From Mycolicibacterium madagascariense (GTDB lineage: Bacteria; Actinomycetota; Actinomycetes; Mycobacteriales; Mycobacteriaceae): a DNA stretch of 64,000 nt. The number at the start of each line of letters is the position of its first letter. The first letter of the stretch is position 1. The DNA lies in assembly GCF_010729665.1 (NCBI RefSeq), contig NZ_AP022610.1, positions 682,001-746,000 on the forward strand, in the 5' to 3' direction. The notes under the pieces were generated by a model. That model saw nothing but the letters and a program-made list of their open reading frames with translations. It was not told where the DNA came from and ran no database searches. Positions 9,339 to 22,104 of this stretch are shown one piece after another. Position numbers and translations under genes: made by a program.

Positions 9339-10232
9339 TCAGCTGTGACCGGCATCGAGCCCGAACAGGTGCGCGGCGTTGTCGTGGAAGACCCCGCGCA
9401 ACCACGCGTCGTCGACGCCGGGCAGCTCGGCGATCACGCGCATGGCCTCGGGATAGCCGTAGGGGATGTTGGGGAAGTCGCTGCCGAACAGGATGCGATC
9501 GCCCAGGTCGAGCAGTCTGCCGCGCTCGGCGGCGGGAAACGGCATCTGCTCCTCGACGAAGGGCGTGAACGCCATCGTCGTGTCGAGCCGGACCTCCGGA
9601 TGGGCGTCGCAGACGTCGAGGAACTCGACGTACTCGGGCATGCCCAGGTGGGCGATGACGAGGCGCAGTCCCGGGTGGGCGGCCAGCACCGCCCGGATGG
9701 GTCCGGGTCCGGTGTGTTCGCCGGGCTGCGGGCCGGACCCGCAGTGGATGACGACGGGGACGCGGGCGTCGGCCAGTACGCCCCAGACGTCGTCGAGCAG
9801 CGGGTCGGTCGGGTCGTAGGCGCCGACCTGGACGTGCGCCTTGAACACCCGGGCACCACCGTTGATCGCGGCGGCCACGTACTCGGCCGCACCGGGCTCG
9901 GGATAGAACGTCGCCGTCGCGAGGCAATCCGGGGTCGCCGCCGCGAACTGGGCCGACCACTGGTTGAGCCACGCGGCCATGTCGGGTTTGTGGGCGTACA
10001 CCAGCGAGGTGAAGGCCCGCACCCCGAAGCTCCGCAGCGTGGCGAGGCGGTCGGCTTCGTCGCTGCGGTAGGTGATCGGCCAGGACCGGCCGACCAGCGG
10101 GCCCGCGGCGTCGAAGTACTGCCACACCTTGTCCATCACGCGCCGCGGCATGAAGTGCGTGTGGACGTCGACGATCCCAGGCAATCCCCACGATTCCCAC
10201 ATGGCACGTACGGCCGTCGCCTCGTCGGTCAT
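9339..10232 (-). CDS. Amidohydrolase family (TIM-barrel) protein
   Basis: A 297-aa amidohydrolase-2 type protein related to ACMSD/resorcylate decarboxylases. The metal site is visible: DVHTHFMP near residue 22 (HxH), PVVIHCGSG near 155, LVIAHLG near 190, and a late Asp in [16 protein letters not shown] near 250. Such enzymes hydrolyse or decarboxylate small cyclic or aromatic compounds using Zn or Mn. The start at 10232 leaves only 17 bp to the divergent tam ATG; an ATG at 10202 just before the conserved core is also possible and would leave room for both promoters. The substrate is unknown. Confidence 0.8.
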   Translation of the reverse strand: MTDEATAVRAMWESWGLPGIVDVHTHFMPRRVMDKVWQYFDAAGPLVGRSWPITYRSDEADRLATLRSFGVRAFTSLVYAHKPDMAAWLNQWSAQFAAATPDCLATATFYPEPGAAEYVAAAINGGARVFKAHVQVGAYDPTDPLLDDVWGVLADARVPVVIHCGSGPQPGEHTGPGPIRAVLAAHPGLRLVIAHLGMPEYVEFLDVCDAHPEVRLDTTMAFTPFVEEQMPFPAAERGRLLDLGDRILFGSDFPNIPYGYPEAMRVIAELPGVDDAWLRGVFHDNAAHLFGLDAGHS

Positions 10233-10249
10233 CAGACAGGATGGTATTC

Positions 10250-11014
10250 ATGTGGAATCCCGACGTGTACCTGGCCTTCGCCGACCACCGCGGGCGTCCG
10301 TTCTACGACCTGCTGTCGCGGGTGCGCGCCACGTCGCCGCGCCGCGTCGTCGACCTGGGTTGCGGCCCCGGCAATCTGACGGCGACGCTCTCCGACCGGT
10401 GGCCGGGTGCGGTCGTGCAGGCCGTGGACAGTTCTGCCGAGATGGTCGAGGCCGCGCGGGGGCGTGGCCTCGACGCGACGCTCGGCGGGCTCGAGACGTG
10501 GACGCCGGAGCCCGACACCGACGTCGTGGTGAGCAACGCGGCGCTGCAGTGGGTGCCGAGCCATCGCGAGCTGCTGGTCCGCTGGGCGGCCGAACTACCG
10601 TCCGGCGCGTGGATCGCCGTGCAGGTGCCCGGCAACTTCGACGCACCGTCCCATGCCGCCGTGCGCGAGCTGGCGAGCAGTCCCACATGGCTGGACAGGT
10701 TGCGCGACATCCCCTTTCGCGTCGGCAAGGTGGTCGACTCGGCCGTCGAGTACGCCTCGATGCTCGCCGACGCCGGCTGTACCGTCGACACCTGGGAGAC
10801 CACCTACGTCCACGAACTGACCGGCGAGCACCCGGTCCTGGACTGGATCACCGGCACCGCGCTCACCCCGGTCAGGGATGCCCTGGACGACGACGAGTGG
10901 CAGCAGTTCCGGCACGAGCTCATCCCGCTGCTCGACGAGCGCTACCCCGCGCGGCCCGACGGGCGGACGTTCTTCCCCTTCCGCCGGATCTTCGTCGTCG
11001 CTCAGGTCGGATAG
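10250..11014 (+). CDS. tam: Trans-aconitate 2-methyltransferase
   Basis: A 254-aa SAM-dependent methyltransferase that begins [18 protein letters not shown], the characteristic Tam N-terminus (W-N-P-x-x-Y-L-x-F). It continues with motif [17 protein letters not shown] and [15 protein letters not shown]. Tam methyl-esterifies trans-aconitate, a spontaneous by-product that inhibits aconitase. The second of two in-frame ATGs (10241 and 10250) is taken because it gives the family N-terminus and AGGA lies at 8 bases. It corresponds to Rv0294. It is divergent from the amidohydrolase and convergent with the next gene (4 bp between stops). Confidence 0.9.
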   Translation: MWNPDVYLAFADHRGRPFYDLLSRVRATSPRRVVDLGCGPGNLTATLSDRWPGAVVQAVDSSAEMVEAARGRGLDATLGGLETWTPEPDTDVVVSNAALQWVPSHRELLVRWAAELPSGAWIAVQVPGNFDAPSHAAVRELASSPTWLDRLRDIPFRVGKVVDSAVEYASMLADAGCTVDTWETTYVHELTGEHPVLDWITGTALTPVRDALDDDEWQQFRHELIPLLDERYPARPDGRTFFPFRRIFVVAQVG

Positions 11015-11018
11015 CTTC

Positions 11019-11867
11019 TCAGCGTGGGGGCGCGCCCGGATGGCCGGCGTCATAGGTGTCGCCGTCGACGGCGACGCGGGACTCGTCGTTCGGGTCGATG
11101 CGGACCGGGATCGTAAGGCCAACGGCGCCAAGGGCGTTGCGGCGGGCCTCGGTCCGATACGCGGTGCGATTGCTGGCGTGAAAGCTGGTGCCGTCGGAGC
11201 GTCGCACGCGCAGCTCCAGATCCCACAGCGACGCCTCGGACCCCGGCAGCATCGCCGCGGGCAGGGGCACCCGCGAGGCCCCGGTGATGACTGCGGTGGC
11301 GGGGATGCCGGTGCGGAGCAACTCGGCGGCTTCGGCCGACGTGAGGTGCCCGCCGCCGCCCGCGTGCACCGTCTTGCGGACGCCGTCGAGGTCGACGTCC
11401 AGCGAGATCGGGGTGCCCAGTGCGGCACCGAGCTGCTGCGCGAGCGTGTCGGCCACGGCGGGGTCGGTCGCCGCGATGCCCAGGGGGTCGGCCTCACCCG
11501 GGGCGTGGGTCGCGCGGCCGGACCGCATCAGCTCGGCGAGTACCTCGGCTTCGCTCGCGCCCTGCGCAGCGGCCTGCAGCCGGTGGTCGTCCGGGGTGCC
11601 CCAGTGGACGGTCGCCTTCGCGGGCGGCCCCACCTCGTCGATGTCGGCGGCCAGCACCTCGCCCACCGCGGGCGTGCGGTCCAGTCCGGCGCGCAGCTCG
11701 TACGAGACTGCCTGGGGCGCAACGCCTTCGGCGTCGAGAAGGCCGGAGACGAAGTACTTCCGCACCGGCACGCCGTTGAGCACCATCGTGCCGCGCGACG
11801 GCATCTCGGTGACGGCCGTGACCCGGAACCGTCCCGGCGTCGCCTTGCGGCGCGTGAACCAGCCCAT
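11019..11867 (-). CDS. Hypothetical protein with an internal domain duplication
   Basis: A 282-aa cytoplasmic protein not recognised as a known family. Two halves appear related: an N-terminal block around MVLNGVPVRKYFVSGLL and AVSYELRAGLDRTPAVGE resembles a C-terminal block around GASRVPLPAAMLPGSEA and LWDLELRVRRSDGTSFHA, each leading into a short strand ending in an aspartate-containing turn. Between them is a helical stretch with alternating Ala and Glu residues. There is no signal peptide or membrane segment. It starts with ATG only 9 bp after the stop of an LLM oxidoreductase gene, so the two form an operon, but nothing in the sequence gives a function. Confidence 0.65.
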   Translation of the reverse strand: MGWFTRRKATPGRFRVTAVTEMPSRGTMVLNGVPVRKYFVSGLLDAEGVAPQAVSYELRAGLDRTPAVGEVLAADIDEVGPPAKATVHWGTPDDHRLQAAAQGASEAEVLAELMRSGRATHAPGEADPLGIAATDPAVADTLAQQLGAALGTPISLDVDLDGVRKTVHAGGGGHLTSAEAAELLRTGIPATAVITGASRVPLPAAMLPGSEASLWDLELRVRRSDGTSFHASNRTAYRTEARRNALGAVGLTIPVRIDPNDESRVAVDGDTYDAGHPGAPPR

Positions 11868-11876
11868 CGCCCAACG

Positions 11877-12794
11877 CTACTCGGGGAGCAGCGGCGCGAG
11901 GGCTGAGGCGACCGCGGCGACGGCACCCGGCACGTAGTGCGGCATGTTGAAGATGATGCCACCGATGCCCGCGTCGAACACCTTGGTCTTGATCTGCTCG
12001 GCGATCGCCTCGGGCGTGCCCACCGCGGCCCGCGCCCGACGGGCCTCCGGGACCTGGTCGATGGTCGCCTTCTCGTCGACGATCACGGTGATCAGCATGC
12101 TGGTCTCCAGCGTGGCCGGATCGCGGCCGACGTCCTCGCACCGCTCCCTGATCACCCTGACCTTGGTCGGCAGGTCGTCGAAGCCGGCGATGACGTTGAG
12201 GTGGTCGAAGTGCTCGACTGCCAACGGAATCGTCTTCTTCTCACCGCTGCCGCCGATCATCAGCGGGATGTGGTCGCGGAAGCGGGGTTCGGCCATTGCC
12301 TCCTGCGTGCGGTAGTACGTGCCGGACACGGTGGGCCGCTCGCCGGCGAGCATCGGCAGGATGATGTCGAGCGCCTCGTCGAGCCGCTCGAAGCGGTCGG
12401 TGAAGGTGCCGAAGTCGTACCCCAGCTGATCGTGTTCGAGTTCGAACCACCCCGTGCCGATGCCGAGGATGGCCCGACCCTGGCTGATCACGTCGAGTGT
12501 CGTGATGGCCTTCGCCAGCAGCGTGGGGTTGCGGTAGGTGTTGCCGGTGACGAGCGTGCCGAGTTGCACGTGCTCGGTCACCGCGGCCAGCGCGCCGAGC
12601 GTGGTGTACGCCTCCAGCATCGGTTCCTCGGGCGCGCCGAGGCCCGGCAGTTGGTAGAAGTGGTCCATCACGAACACGGCGTCGAACCCGGCTTCGTCGG
12701 CCTCGCGGGCCTGGGTGACGACGGTCGGGAAGAGCTGCTCGACGCCGGTGCCATAGGAGAAGTTCGGGATCTGGTAGCCCAGTTTCACGGTCAC
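11877..12794 (-). CDS. LLM-class F420-dependent oxidoreductase
   Basis: A 305-aa luciferase-like TIM-barrel protein. It opens KLGYQIPNFSYG, has the family block EADEAGFDAVFVMDHFYQLP, then LGTLVTGNTYRNPTLLAK, the F420/FMN-site motif GRAILGIGTGWFELEHDQLGY, and IPLMIGGSGEKKTIPL. These features place it in the mycobacterial F420-dependent group. It would transfer hydride to or from a small molecule using F420H2 or F420. GTG 12794 or a GTG two codons later could be the start. The hypothetical gene follows at 9 bp. A second member of the same class lies at 61666-62595. The substrate is unknown. Confidence 0.85.
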   Translation of the reverse strand: MTVKLGYQIPNFSYGTGVEQLFPTVVTQAREADEAGFDAVFVMDHFYQLPGLGAPEEPMLEAYTTLGALAAVTEHVQLGTLVTGNTYRNPTLLAKAITTLDVISQGRAILGIGTGWFELEHDQLGYDFGTFTDRFERLDEALDIILPMLAGERPTVSGTYYRTQEAMAEPRFRDHIPLMIGGSGEKKTIPLAVEHFDHLNVIAGFDDLPTKVRVIRERCEDVGRDPATLETSMLITVIVDEKATIDQVPEARRARAAVGTPEAIAEQIKTKVFDAGIGGIIFNMPHYVPGAVAAVASALAPLLPE

Positions 12795-12896
12795 ACCGTC
12801 GACCTAACCAGCTCGCGGCGCCCGGCGGAACGCCGTTACGCCGAGTGCGAAGCGGGAATAAGTGGGCAGCTGGTCGATTTCTCGAGACCTCGCGGC

Positions 12897-16321
<3,425 letters not shown>

Positions 16322-16356
16322 CGGGCCGCCTCGATCAGAGCGGAATGCCGCCTGAA

Positions 16357-16791
16357 TCAGAGGGGCGTACCGCCCACGCGCATGCGGGTGAGAGAGAACG
16401 AATTCGCCTGTCCCACTGGGCAAGACGCGGGGTCGGTCGATACGCCGCCCACCTCACCGTCGAGGGTCGTGGCGTCCCACGACCAGGTCTGCATCTCCGC
16501 ATGCCGGGTGCCGTCGGGGCAGCTGTGGCCGTCGGCCCGCGCGACCGTCATCGTCCAGCGGTTGCCCGATAGCGTCGCGTTGCCGCTCCACCCGACCGAG
16601 CTGGTGACGTGGGCGACGCAGGACCCCGCGGGAGCGCAGGCGGTGCGCGTCGACCACGAACTCTGACCGGTCGCGCCGATCAGCGTGACCGAGTACGTCC
16701 CGGTGAAGTCGTCGGCCGCGGCCGGTCCGGCGCACACCACGGTCGACGCGACGGCGGCCACCGCGGCCGCTACCATTCGACGCACGATCAT
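16357..16791 (-). CDS. Small secreted hypothetical protein
   Basis: A 144-aa protein with a clear Sec signal peptide (MIVRRMVAAAVAAVASTVVC, cleavage likely after AGPAAA near residue 26). The mature part, about 118 aa, is rich in beta-strand-forming residues and contains four cysteines (TRTACAPAGSCVAH, HSCPDG, DPASCPVG), likely forming disulfides outside the cell. There is no lipobox. ATG follows GGAG at about 8 bases. It is 102 bp downstream of cysNC on the same strand, with an inverted repeat in the gap, so it may have its own promoter. I do not recognise a function; similar secreted proteins with a WSWDATTLDGE-type repeat occur in mycobacteria. Confidence 0.75.
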   Translation of the reverse strand: MIVRRMVAAAVAAVASTVVCAGPAAADDFTGTYSVTLIGATGQSSWSTRTACAPAGSCVAHVTSSVGWSGNATLSGNRWTMTVARADGHSCPDGTRHAEMQTWSWDATTLDGEVGGVSTDPASCPVGQANSFSLTRMRVGGTPL

Positions 16792-16870
16792 GTGGACTCC
16801 TCGTGAACGCAGTCACTTCCTCGGATGGGTTGGGAGATTCTTACCAGGATCAGCGCAGCTGGTCAACATT

Positions 16871-16890
16871 TTGTCAGGACATGCTGACAA
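16871..16890. promoter_or_regulatory. Inverted repeat between cysNC and the secreted-protein gene
   Basis: TTGTCAG, a 6-bp spacer and CTGACAA form a 7-bp perfect inverted repeat starting three bases beyond the cysNC stop side and about 80 bp upstream of the secreted-protein ATG. It is short for a terminator and has no T-run, so an operator for the secreted-protein gene is at least as likely. Confidence 0.35.
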
Positions 16891-16893
16891 TAG

Positions 16894-18762
16894 TCAGGCG
16901 CCGTCGCGGCGTGCGCGCAGGACGTCGAGCACCTGGGCCACCAGTTCGTCGATGTCGGCACCGGTCGTGTCCAGGGTCAGGTCGGGATTCTCCGGTGCCT
17001 CGTAGGGGGCGTCGACGCCGGTGAGGCCCTTGAGCTCACCCGCCCGCGCCCTGGCATAGAGGCCCTTCGGGTCGCGCTTCTCGCACTCCTCGACCGACGT
17101 GCAGATGTACACCTCGATGAACGGCAGCTTCGCGGCGTCGTTGAGCGCCCTCGCGATCTCCCGGTCCGACTTCAACGGCGACACCAGCGAGGCCAGCGCG
17201 ACGACGCCGGCGTCGGCGAACAACCGCGTGAGATGCCCGACGCGCCTGATGTTCTCGGCCCGGTCGCCCGCGGTGAACCCGAGGTCGTCGGACAACCCGT
17301 GCCTGATGTTGTCACCGTCGAGCAGGTAGGCGACGTCACCGGACTCCACGAGGGCCCGTTCGACCGCGACGGCGATCGTCGACTTGCCCGAGGCGGGCAG
17401 CCCCGTGAACCAGATGGTGGCACCCCGCTGCCCGGTGGCGTTCCACCGGTGCGCACGATCCAATGACGAAGGATGCCAACGAATGTCGTTGCGGGTCTGG
17501 CCGCCGGGCTTGACCTCCCGCGGCTCGATGATGGTGCCCGCGCCGATGGTCTCGTTCGACGTCTCGTCGATCAGGATGAAGGCACCACTGTCGCGGTTCT
17601 CGGTGTAGGAGTCGGCGATGACCACCGAGCTGGTGCGCAGCGTCACCTCACCGATGTCGTTGAGCGACAACTCGACTGGGTTGTCGAGCTCGTCGAGGGT
17701 CTCGGGATCCAGGCGCGTGTGCAGCGCCTGCACCGTCGCGCGGACCGTCTTGCTGGTCTGCTTCAACGCCACCCGGTCACCGGCGCGCAGGGGCGTCTCG
17801 GTGAACCAGCAGACCGTCGCGTCGAGCTCGCGGGCCAGCACCGGCAGCGTCGCGTCGTCGGCGCCGCTGACGAACACGTCGCCGCGGCCCACGTCGATGT
17901 CGTCGGCCAACTCGATCGACACCGACAGCGGCGCAACGGCCGTCGCGCGATCGTCGTCGAGGGTGTCGACCGCCGTCACGGTCGACCTGGTGCCTGCGGG
18001 CAGCGACACGACGGCATCGCCGACGCTGAGCGTGCCCGCCGAGATGCGACCCGTATAGCGACGGCGCTGCTCGGTCGTCGGCCGCGACACCCACTGAATG
18101 GGCAGCCGAAGCTTGTCGGCCTGCGGCTGCGGCGCCGAGAGTTCGATGTTCTCCAGGTACTCCAGCAGCGTGGGCCCGGTGTACCAGTCGGTGTTCTCCG
18201 AGCGGTGCACGACGTTGTCGCCGTGCTTGGCGGCGATCGGAATCACCGACAGCTCGGCACCGCCGAGGCGGGCGGCCATCTGCTGCAGCTCCGCGGCCAC
18301 CTCGTTGAACCGGGTCTGATCGAAGTCGACCAGGTCGATCTTGTTCACCGTCGCCACGAAGTGCTTGATGCCCAACAGCTTTGCGATCCTGGCATGCCTG
18401 CGCGTCTGACGCAGCACACCGGCCCTGGCGTCGACGAGGAGGATCGCGACGTGGGCGTTGGACGCCCCGGTGAACATGTTGCGCGTGTAGCGCTCGTGGC
18501 CGGGGGTGTCGGCGAGGATGTAGCTGCGCGCCTCGGTCGAGAAGAACCGGTAGGCCACGTCGATGGTGATGCCCTGCTCGCGTTCGGCGCGCAGACCGTC
18601 CGACAGCGCGGCCAGGTCGGCGACGCCCTCGTCGTCGGTGACGGCCTCGAGGTGATCCAGCGGCAGGCTGTCGGTGTCGTGCATGAGCCGCCCGATGAGC
18701 GTGCTCTTCCCGTCGTCGACCGAGCCCGCAGTCGCGATGCGCAGCAGTTGGCGAGTCGTCAT
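16894..18762 (-). CDS. cysN/cysC: Sulfate adenylyltransferase GTPase subunit fused to APS kinase
   Basis: A 622-aa bifunctional enzyme. Residues 1-430 are CysN, an EF-Tu-like GTPase with GSVDDGKSTLIGRL (P-loop), DTPGHERYTRN (G3) and NKIDLVDFD (G4). Residues 440-622 are CysC with GLPASGKSTIAVAVERAL and LLDGDNIRHGLSDDLGF. With CysD it makes APS from sulfate and ATP, and CysC phosphorylates APS to PAPS, the donor for sulfotransferases and for reduction. ATG 18762 gives the conserved MTTRQLLRIATAGSVDDG start. It lies 94 bp after cysD, separated by a 30-bp tandem repeat. The size agrees with mycobacterial CysNC (Rv1286, 614 aa), which in H37Rv is at a different locus. Confidence 0.93.
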   Translation of the reverse strand: MTTRQLLRIATAGSVDDGKSTLIGRLMHDTDSLPLDHLEAVTDDEGVADLAALSDGLRAEREQGITIDVAYRFFSTEARSYILADTPGHERYTRNMFTGASNAHVAILLVDARAGVLRQTRRHARIAKLLGIKHFVATVNKIDLVDFDQTRFNEVAAELQQMAARLGGAELSVIPIAAKHGDNVVHRSENTDWYTGPTLLEYLENIELSAPQPQADKLRLPIQWVSRPTTEQRRRYTGRISAGTLSVGDAVVSLPAGTRSTVTAVDTLDDDRATAVAPLSVSIELADDIDVGRGDVFVSGADDATLPVLARELDATVCWFTETPLRAGDRVALKQTSKTVRATVQALHTRLDPETLDELDNPVELSLNDIGEVTLRTSSVVIADSYTENRDSGAFILIDETSNETIGAGTIIEPREVKPGGQTRNDIRWHPSSLDRAHRWNATGQRGATIWFTGLPASGKSTIAVAVERALVESGDVAYLLDGDNIRHGLSDDLGFTAGDRAENIRRVGHLTRLFADAGVVALASLVSPLKSDREIARALNDAAKLPFIEVYICTSVEECEKRDPKGLYARARAGELKGLTGVDAPYEAPENPDLTLDTTGADIDELVAQVLDVLRARRDGA

Positions 18763-18770
18763 CCGTAAAT

Positions 18771-18860
18771 CTCCCGTCGCTTCGCTCGCCTGGTTCCCGT
18801 TTCCCGTCGCTGCGCTCGCCCGGTGACCATTTCCCGTCGCTTCGCTCGCCCGGCCATCAG
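18771..18860. repeat. Three tandem 30-bp repeats between cysD and cysNC
   Basis: Three adjacent copies of a 30-bp unit begin at 18771, 18801 and 18831. The first 19-20 bases of each (TCCCGTCGCTTCGCTCGCC on the plus strand, one base different in the middle copy) are almost identical and the remaining bases vary. The last copy reaches the cysD stop codon. Each unit reads as GGCGAGCGAAGCGACGGGA on the transcribed strand. Because the period is a multiple of three, the stretch is stop-free in the cysN frame although it lies outside the conserved protein. Confidence 0.85.
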
Positions 18861-19777
18861 AAGTAGCCCTCGCGCTTGCGATCTTCCATCGCCGCCACCG
18901 AGGTCCGGTCGTCGGCGCGGGTCTCGCCGCGCTCGGACACCGTCGCCGCGGAGATCTCGGTGATGACACCGGCGATGTCGGTGGCGTGCGAGCGCACCGC
19001 GCCGGTGATCGTGAGATCGCCGACGGTCCGGTAGCGCACCCATTCGACGGCCGCGGTCTCGTCGGCCGTGGGCTGCACGTATTCCGACACGGCGAGCAGG
19101 ATGCCGTCCCTAGCGACGACCTCGCGCTGGTGGGCGAAGTAGATCGACGGCAACTCGAGGTTCTCCAACTCGATGTAGCGCCAGATGTCCAGCTCGGTCC
19201 AATTGGACAGCGGGAACACCCTGACCTGCTCGCCCTTCTTGATCCTGCCGTTGTACAGCGACCACGGCTCGGGTCGCTGGGCGCGCGGATCCCACTGGCC
19301 GAACTCGTCGCGGAAGCTCAGGATGCGCTCCTTGGCCCTGGCCCGCTCCTCGTCGCGGCGAGCCCCGCCGAACGCGGCGTCGAAACCGCCCGCCTCCAGC
19401 GCGTCGAGCAGCGTGCGCGTCTGCTGGCGGTTGCGCGAGGCGCCGGGTCCGGGATCGGGCACGCGCCCCGAGTCGATCGACTCCTGCACCGATCCGACGA
19501 TGAGCCGGTGACCGTGCTCGCCGAGCCGGCGGTCGCGGAACTCGATGACCTCGGGGAAGTTGTGGCCCGTGTCGACGTGCAGCACCGGGAAGGGTAGCGG
19601 TGACGGCCGAAAGGCCTTCTCCGCCAAGCGAAGCAGGACGATCGAGTCCTTGCCCGCGGAGAACAGCAGGACCGGTCGCTGAAGTTCGGCGACGACCTCG
19701 CGGATGATGTGCACCGATTCGGCCTCGAGCAGCCGTAGTTCGTCGACCCGGGTGTCGTCGCGTGTAGCAGCCGTCAT
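18857..19777 (-). CDS. cysD: Sulfate adenylyltransferase subunit 2
   Basis: A 306-aa PP-loop ATP pyrophosphatase. The PP-loop [20 protein letters not shown] is at residues 35-55, followed by [20 protein letters not shown]. The Arg/Lys-rich [18 protein letters not shown] and the C-terminal [17 protein letters not shown] and [10 protein letters not shown] blocks are all standard CysD. It adenylates sulfate, driven by GTP hydrolysis on CysN. The ATG at 19777 overlaps the stf0 stop by 4 bases (ATGA), giving translational coupling with the sulfotransferase. This coupling links activated-sulfate supply to trehalose sulfation. Confidence 0.95.
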   Translation of the reverse strand: MTAATRDDTRVDELRLLEAESVHIIREVVAELQRPVLLFSAGKDSIVLLRLAEKAFRPSPLPFPVLHVDTGHNFPEVIEFRDRRLGEHGHRLIVGSVQESIDSGRVPDPGPGASRNRQQTRTLLDALEAGGFDAAFGGARRDEERARAKERILSFRDEFGQWDPRAQRPEPWSLYNGRIKKGEQVRVFPLSNWTELDIWRYIELENLELPSIYFAHQREVVARDGILLAVSEYVQPTADETAAVEWVRYRTVGDLTITGAVRSHATDIAGVITEISAATVSERGETRADDRTSVAAMEDRKREGYF

Positions 19778-20574
19778 GTCGGCAGGCCCTCCTTCTCGGC
19801 GTCGCGGCGGTAGCGATCCACCCAGTCGTCGGACCGGTGGTCGGCCTGACGTTCCAGCACCGGTGCCGGTGCGAGCCGGGGATCGAGTCCGAGTGCCTCC
19901 AGAACCGTACCGACCACGTCGGTGAGGTTGCGCCACAGCACGGGGTAGGACACGTCGATGGGTTCGATCCCCTCCTCCGCGAACCAGGCCCGCCAGGCCT
20001 CCTCCTGGGCGCGCAGCATCGCCACCACGTGTGCGATCGCGCCGGCGTGGTACTCGGCGCGCGCGTCGCGGACCGGATCGGGACGGCCCCGCCAGACCCG
20101 GGTCTGCACGGCGCGCCAGAACGACACCGCCTGCGAGACGACGTCCGGGCGGTAGACGTGGACGAGGACCGGATCGGAGCCGACGACGTCGCGAATCGCC
20201 GACAGCAGGCCGGTTCCCGAGCGATCGGGCAGGCCCTCGGCGCGGTCCAGCAGCAGCGGCGTCTGATTCCACATCAGCTTGCCGCCCCAGACCCCGTTGG
20301 GCGTGCGCCCGACGGTGCGGATGTAGTCGCGCCAGATCTCCGACGGCGCCAGGTCCGGCTTCCCCTCGTCGAGCGGATCGAGCAGGCGCAGGATCGACTC
20401 GTCCTCGACACCGGCGAACCACTCCCGGGGTTGCGGCGACATGCTGGTGCTCGGCAGGTACTGGAAGAACTCCTGCGGTTCGCCCGCGACGCCGGTGGCG
20501 CGCAGGGATTCGACGAGCAACGTGCTGCCGCTGCGCTGCGAGGCGAGGACGAGGTACGCAGACGGAGTCGGCAT
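19774..20574 (-). CDS. stf0: Trehalose 2-sulfotransferase
   Basis: A 266-aa sulfotransferase very close to the known Stf0 of M. smegmatis. [20 protein letters not shown] carries the 5'-phosphosulfate-binding loop near residues 12-18, the catalytic Glu (position 35 here, Glu36 in the structural literature) is in [10 protein letters not shown], and [18 protein letters not shown] is the 3'-phosphate site. Stf0 transfers sulfate from PAPS to the 2-position of trehalose, the first step of sulfolipid-1 synthesis in M. tuberculosis (Rv0295c). The start at 20574 gives the family N-terminus and lies 7 bp after a -10 element, suggesting a leaderless mRNA. The stop overlaps cysD. Confidence 0.94.
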   Translation of the reverse strand: MPTPSAYLVLASQRSGSTLLVESLRATGVAGEPQEFFQYLPSTSMSPQPREWFAGVEDESILRLLDPLDEGKPDLAPSEIWRDYIRTVGRTPNGVWGGKLMWNQTPLLLDRAEGLPDRSGTGLLSAIRDVVGSDPVLVHVYRPDVVSQAVSFWRAVQTRVWRGRPDPVRDARAEYHAGAIAHVVAMLRAQEEAWRAWFAEEGIEPIDVSYPVLWRNLTDVVGTVLEALGLDPRLAPAPVLERQADHRSDDWVDRYRRDAEKEGLPT

Positions 20575-20581
20575 GCGCGTG

Positions 20582-20587
20582 AGCCTA
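20582..20587 (-). promoter_or_regulatory. -10 element for a leaderless stf0-cysD-cysNC transcript
   Basis: TAGGCT on the minus strand lies 7 bp before the stf0 ATG, the spacing that places the transcription start at the A of the start codon. Leaderless mRNAs with a TANNNT box at this distance are common in mycobacteria. The -35 region is weak. It would let the operon be transcribed separately from the sulfatase gene upstream. Confidence 0.5.
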
Positions 20588-20651
20588 ACCAAGTCGAAAA
20601 GCGCTTGCGCACCCGGTGTTTCGGTCGTAGATAAATTCCGGGTGAGTGCAA

Positions 20652-22013
20652 TTATTGCGGTGCCCGCACGTCGTCCTCGATGCCGCGCTCACTGGCCAGT
20701 GCCGACCGGCTGGGCAACCGTATTCCGTTGATGCGCATGTAGGTTTCGGTATAGCGGGCCGAGATCCTGGTGCCCGCGAATTCCGACGGAATGACGTCGT
20801 TGGTCTTCTGCCGCCAGTCGTTGAGGAGCATGGACAATTCGTTCGCCGTGGCCTCCGACTCGGCGGTCACGGTGCCCACCAGGAGGTTGTCCTCCTCGGT
20901 CGGATCGGTGCGCAGATCGTACAGTTCGCGGCTCGGCCGGGGAGCCGAGCTCAGCGGTGCGACCGCGCGGCCGGGGGCGCTCTGGGCGATGTCGAGGGGA
21001 AGGTCGAGCAGCGGCCGCGGCGCATAGTTCTCGATGTAGCTGTACTCCTTGGTTCGAATCGCGCGGATCGGATCGAACGAGTCGTGGTAAGTCTTCGTCG
21101 TGTAGACCTCCCACCGCACGGGTTCGTGGCCGGGTCGAGTCAGCGCGTCGGCGTGCGACATCCCGTCGACGTCCTCGGGCACCTCGACACCGAGCAGGTC
21201 GAGCAGGGTCGGCACCAGGTCCACACCGCTGAACAGGTCGTCGTAGACGCTGCCCGCCACCCCGTACCGCGCGGGCGGGCGCACCATCATCGCGATGCCG
21301 GTGCCCGCGTCGTAGAGCGTCGACTTCGCCCGCGGCAGGGCCGGACCGTGGTCGGTGAGGAACACCACCCAGGTCGACTCGTCGAGCCCCGTCTCGGCCA
21401 ACGCGTCGAGCAAACGGCCGACCGCGGCGTCGGCGACGGCGATCGAGCCGTAGAAGTCGGCGAGGTCTTCGCGCACGTCGGGGCGGTCGGGGAGGTAGTC
21501 CGGCACCTCCACGGCGCCGGGATCGGCGGGCTCGTAGCGGTCGCGGGGGTAGGGGCGGTGGGTCTCGAAGAATCCCGCGGTGAGGAAGAACGGGGTCTGC
21601 GGGGCGTCGTGCAGCCAGTCGGTGGCCCGATCGACGACGTATTCGCAGTACGAATTCGACACGTCGTACTCGGCGAAGCCGAGCCGGCCCGGGAACGACG
21701 TCTCGTGCTGCATGCCGAATAGCGCTGTGTGCCAACCGGATTCGGTGAGCAGGTGCGGCAGGGTGCGAACGCCCGCGCGGTACTCCCAGCCGTGGTGGGC
21801 GAGCCCGACCAGTCCGTTGCCCTGCGGGTAGCGCCCGGTGAACAGCGATCCGCGCGACGGCGAGCACAGCGGCGCGGTGGCGTGGGCGCGCGTGAAGAGG
21901 ATCCCCTCGGCGGCGAGGCGGTCCAGTCGGGGGCTGCTCACGTCGGCATGGCCGTAGGCGCCGAGGTGTCTGCCGAGGTCGTGCCAGTGCACGAGGAGCA
22001 CGTTGTCCGTCAT
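20652..22013 (-). CDS. Type I sulfatase family protein (Rv0296c-like)
   Basis: A 453-aa alkaline-phosphatase-fold sulfatase. The formylglycine motif is [19 protein letters not shown] near residue 52 (C-x-P-S-R), to be oxidised by a formylglycine-generating enzyme. Metal ligands are in [18 protein letters not shown] near the N-terminus and in [19 protein letters not shown] near 235. It hydrolyses sulfate esters; the substrate is unknown. There is no obvious signal peptide. ATG 22013 is preferred over a start five codons upstream because the family begins directly with the first strand. It is 77 bp upstream of stf0 on the same strand, as in H37Rv (Rv0296c-Rv0295c), so a sulfatase and a sulfotransferase are neighbours. 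Confidence 0.9.
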   Translation of the reverse strand: MTDNVLLVHWHDLGRHLGAYGHADVSSPRLDRLAAEGILFTRAHATAPLCSPSRGSLFTGRYPQGNGLVGLAHHGWEYRAGVRTLPHLLTESGWHTALFGMQHETSFPGRLGFAEYDVSNSYCEYVVDRATDWLHDAPQTPFFLTAGFFETHRPYPRDRYEPADPGAVEVPDYLPDRPDVREDLADFYGSIAVADAAVGRLLDALAETGLDESTWVVFLTDHGPALPRAKSTLYDAGTGIAMMVRPPARYGVAGSVYDDLFSGVDLVPTLLDLLGVEVPEDVDGMSHADALTRPGHEPVRWEVYTTKTYHDSFDPIRAIRTKEYSYIENYAPRPLLDLPLDIAQSAPGRAVAPLSSAPRPSRELYDLRTDPTEEDNLLVGTVTAESEATANELSMLLNDWRQKTNDVIPSEFAGTRISARYTETYMRINGIRLPSRSALASERGIEDDVRAPQ

Positions 22014-22104
22014 CGTTGATACACGCAACAGGTTCTGCGCCGAATCGGCAACCGTAAGGCCCCGGCGGCGTCGTCTCCACGGCGTCCTGAGGCATGATCG
22101 GCGC

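Noticed and set aside
7175..9568. Long plus-strand open frame of about 800 codons opposite the glycosyltransferase
   Set aside because: Composition is Arg/Gly/His-rich without domain motifs, and the minus-strand frame has clear GT39 motifs and membrane helices. It is a GC-driven shadow.
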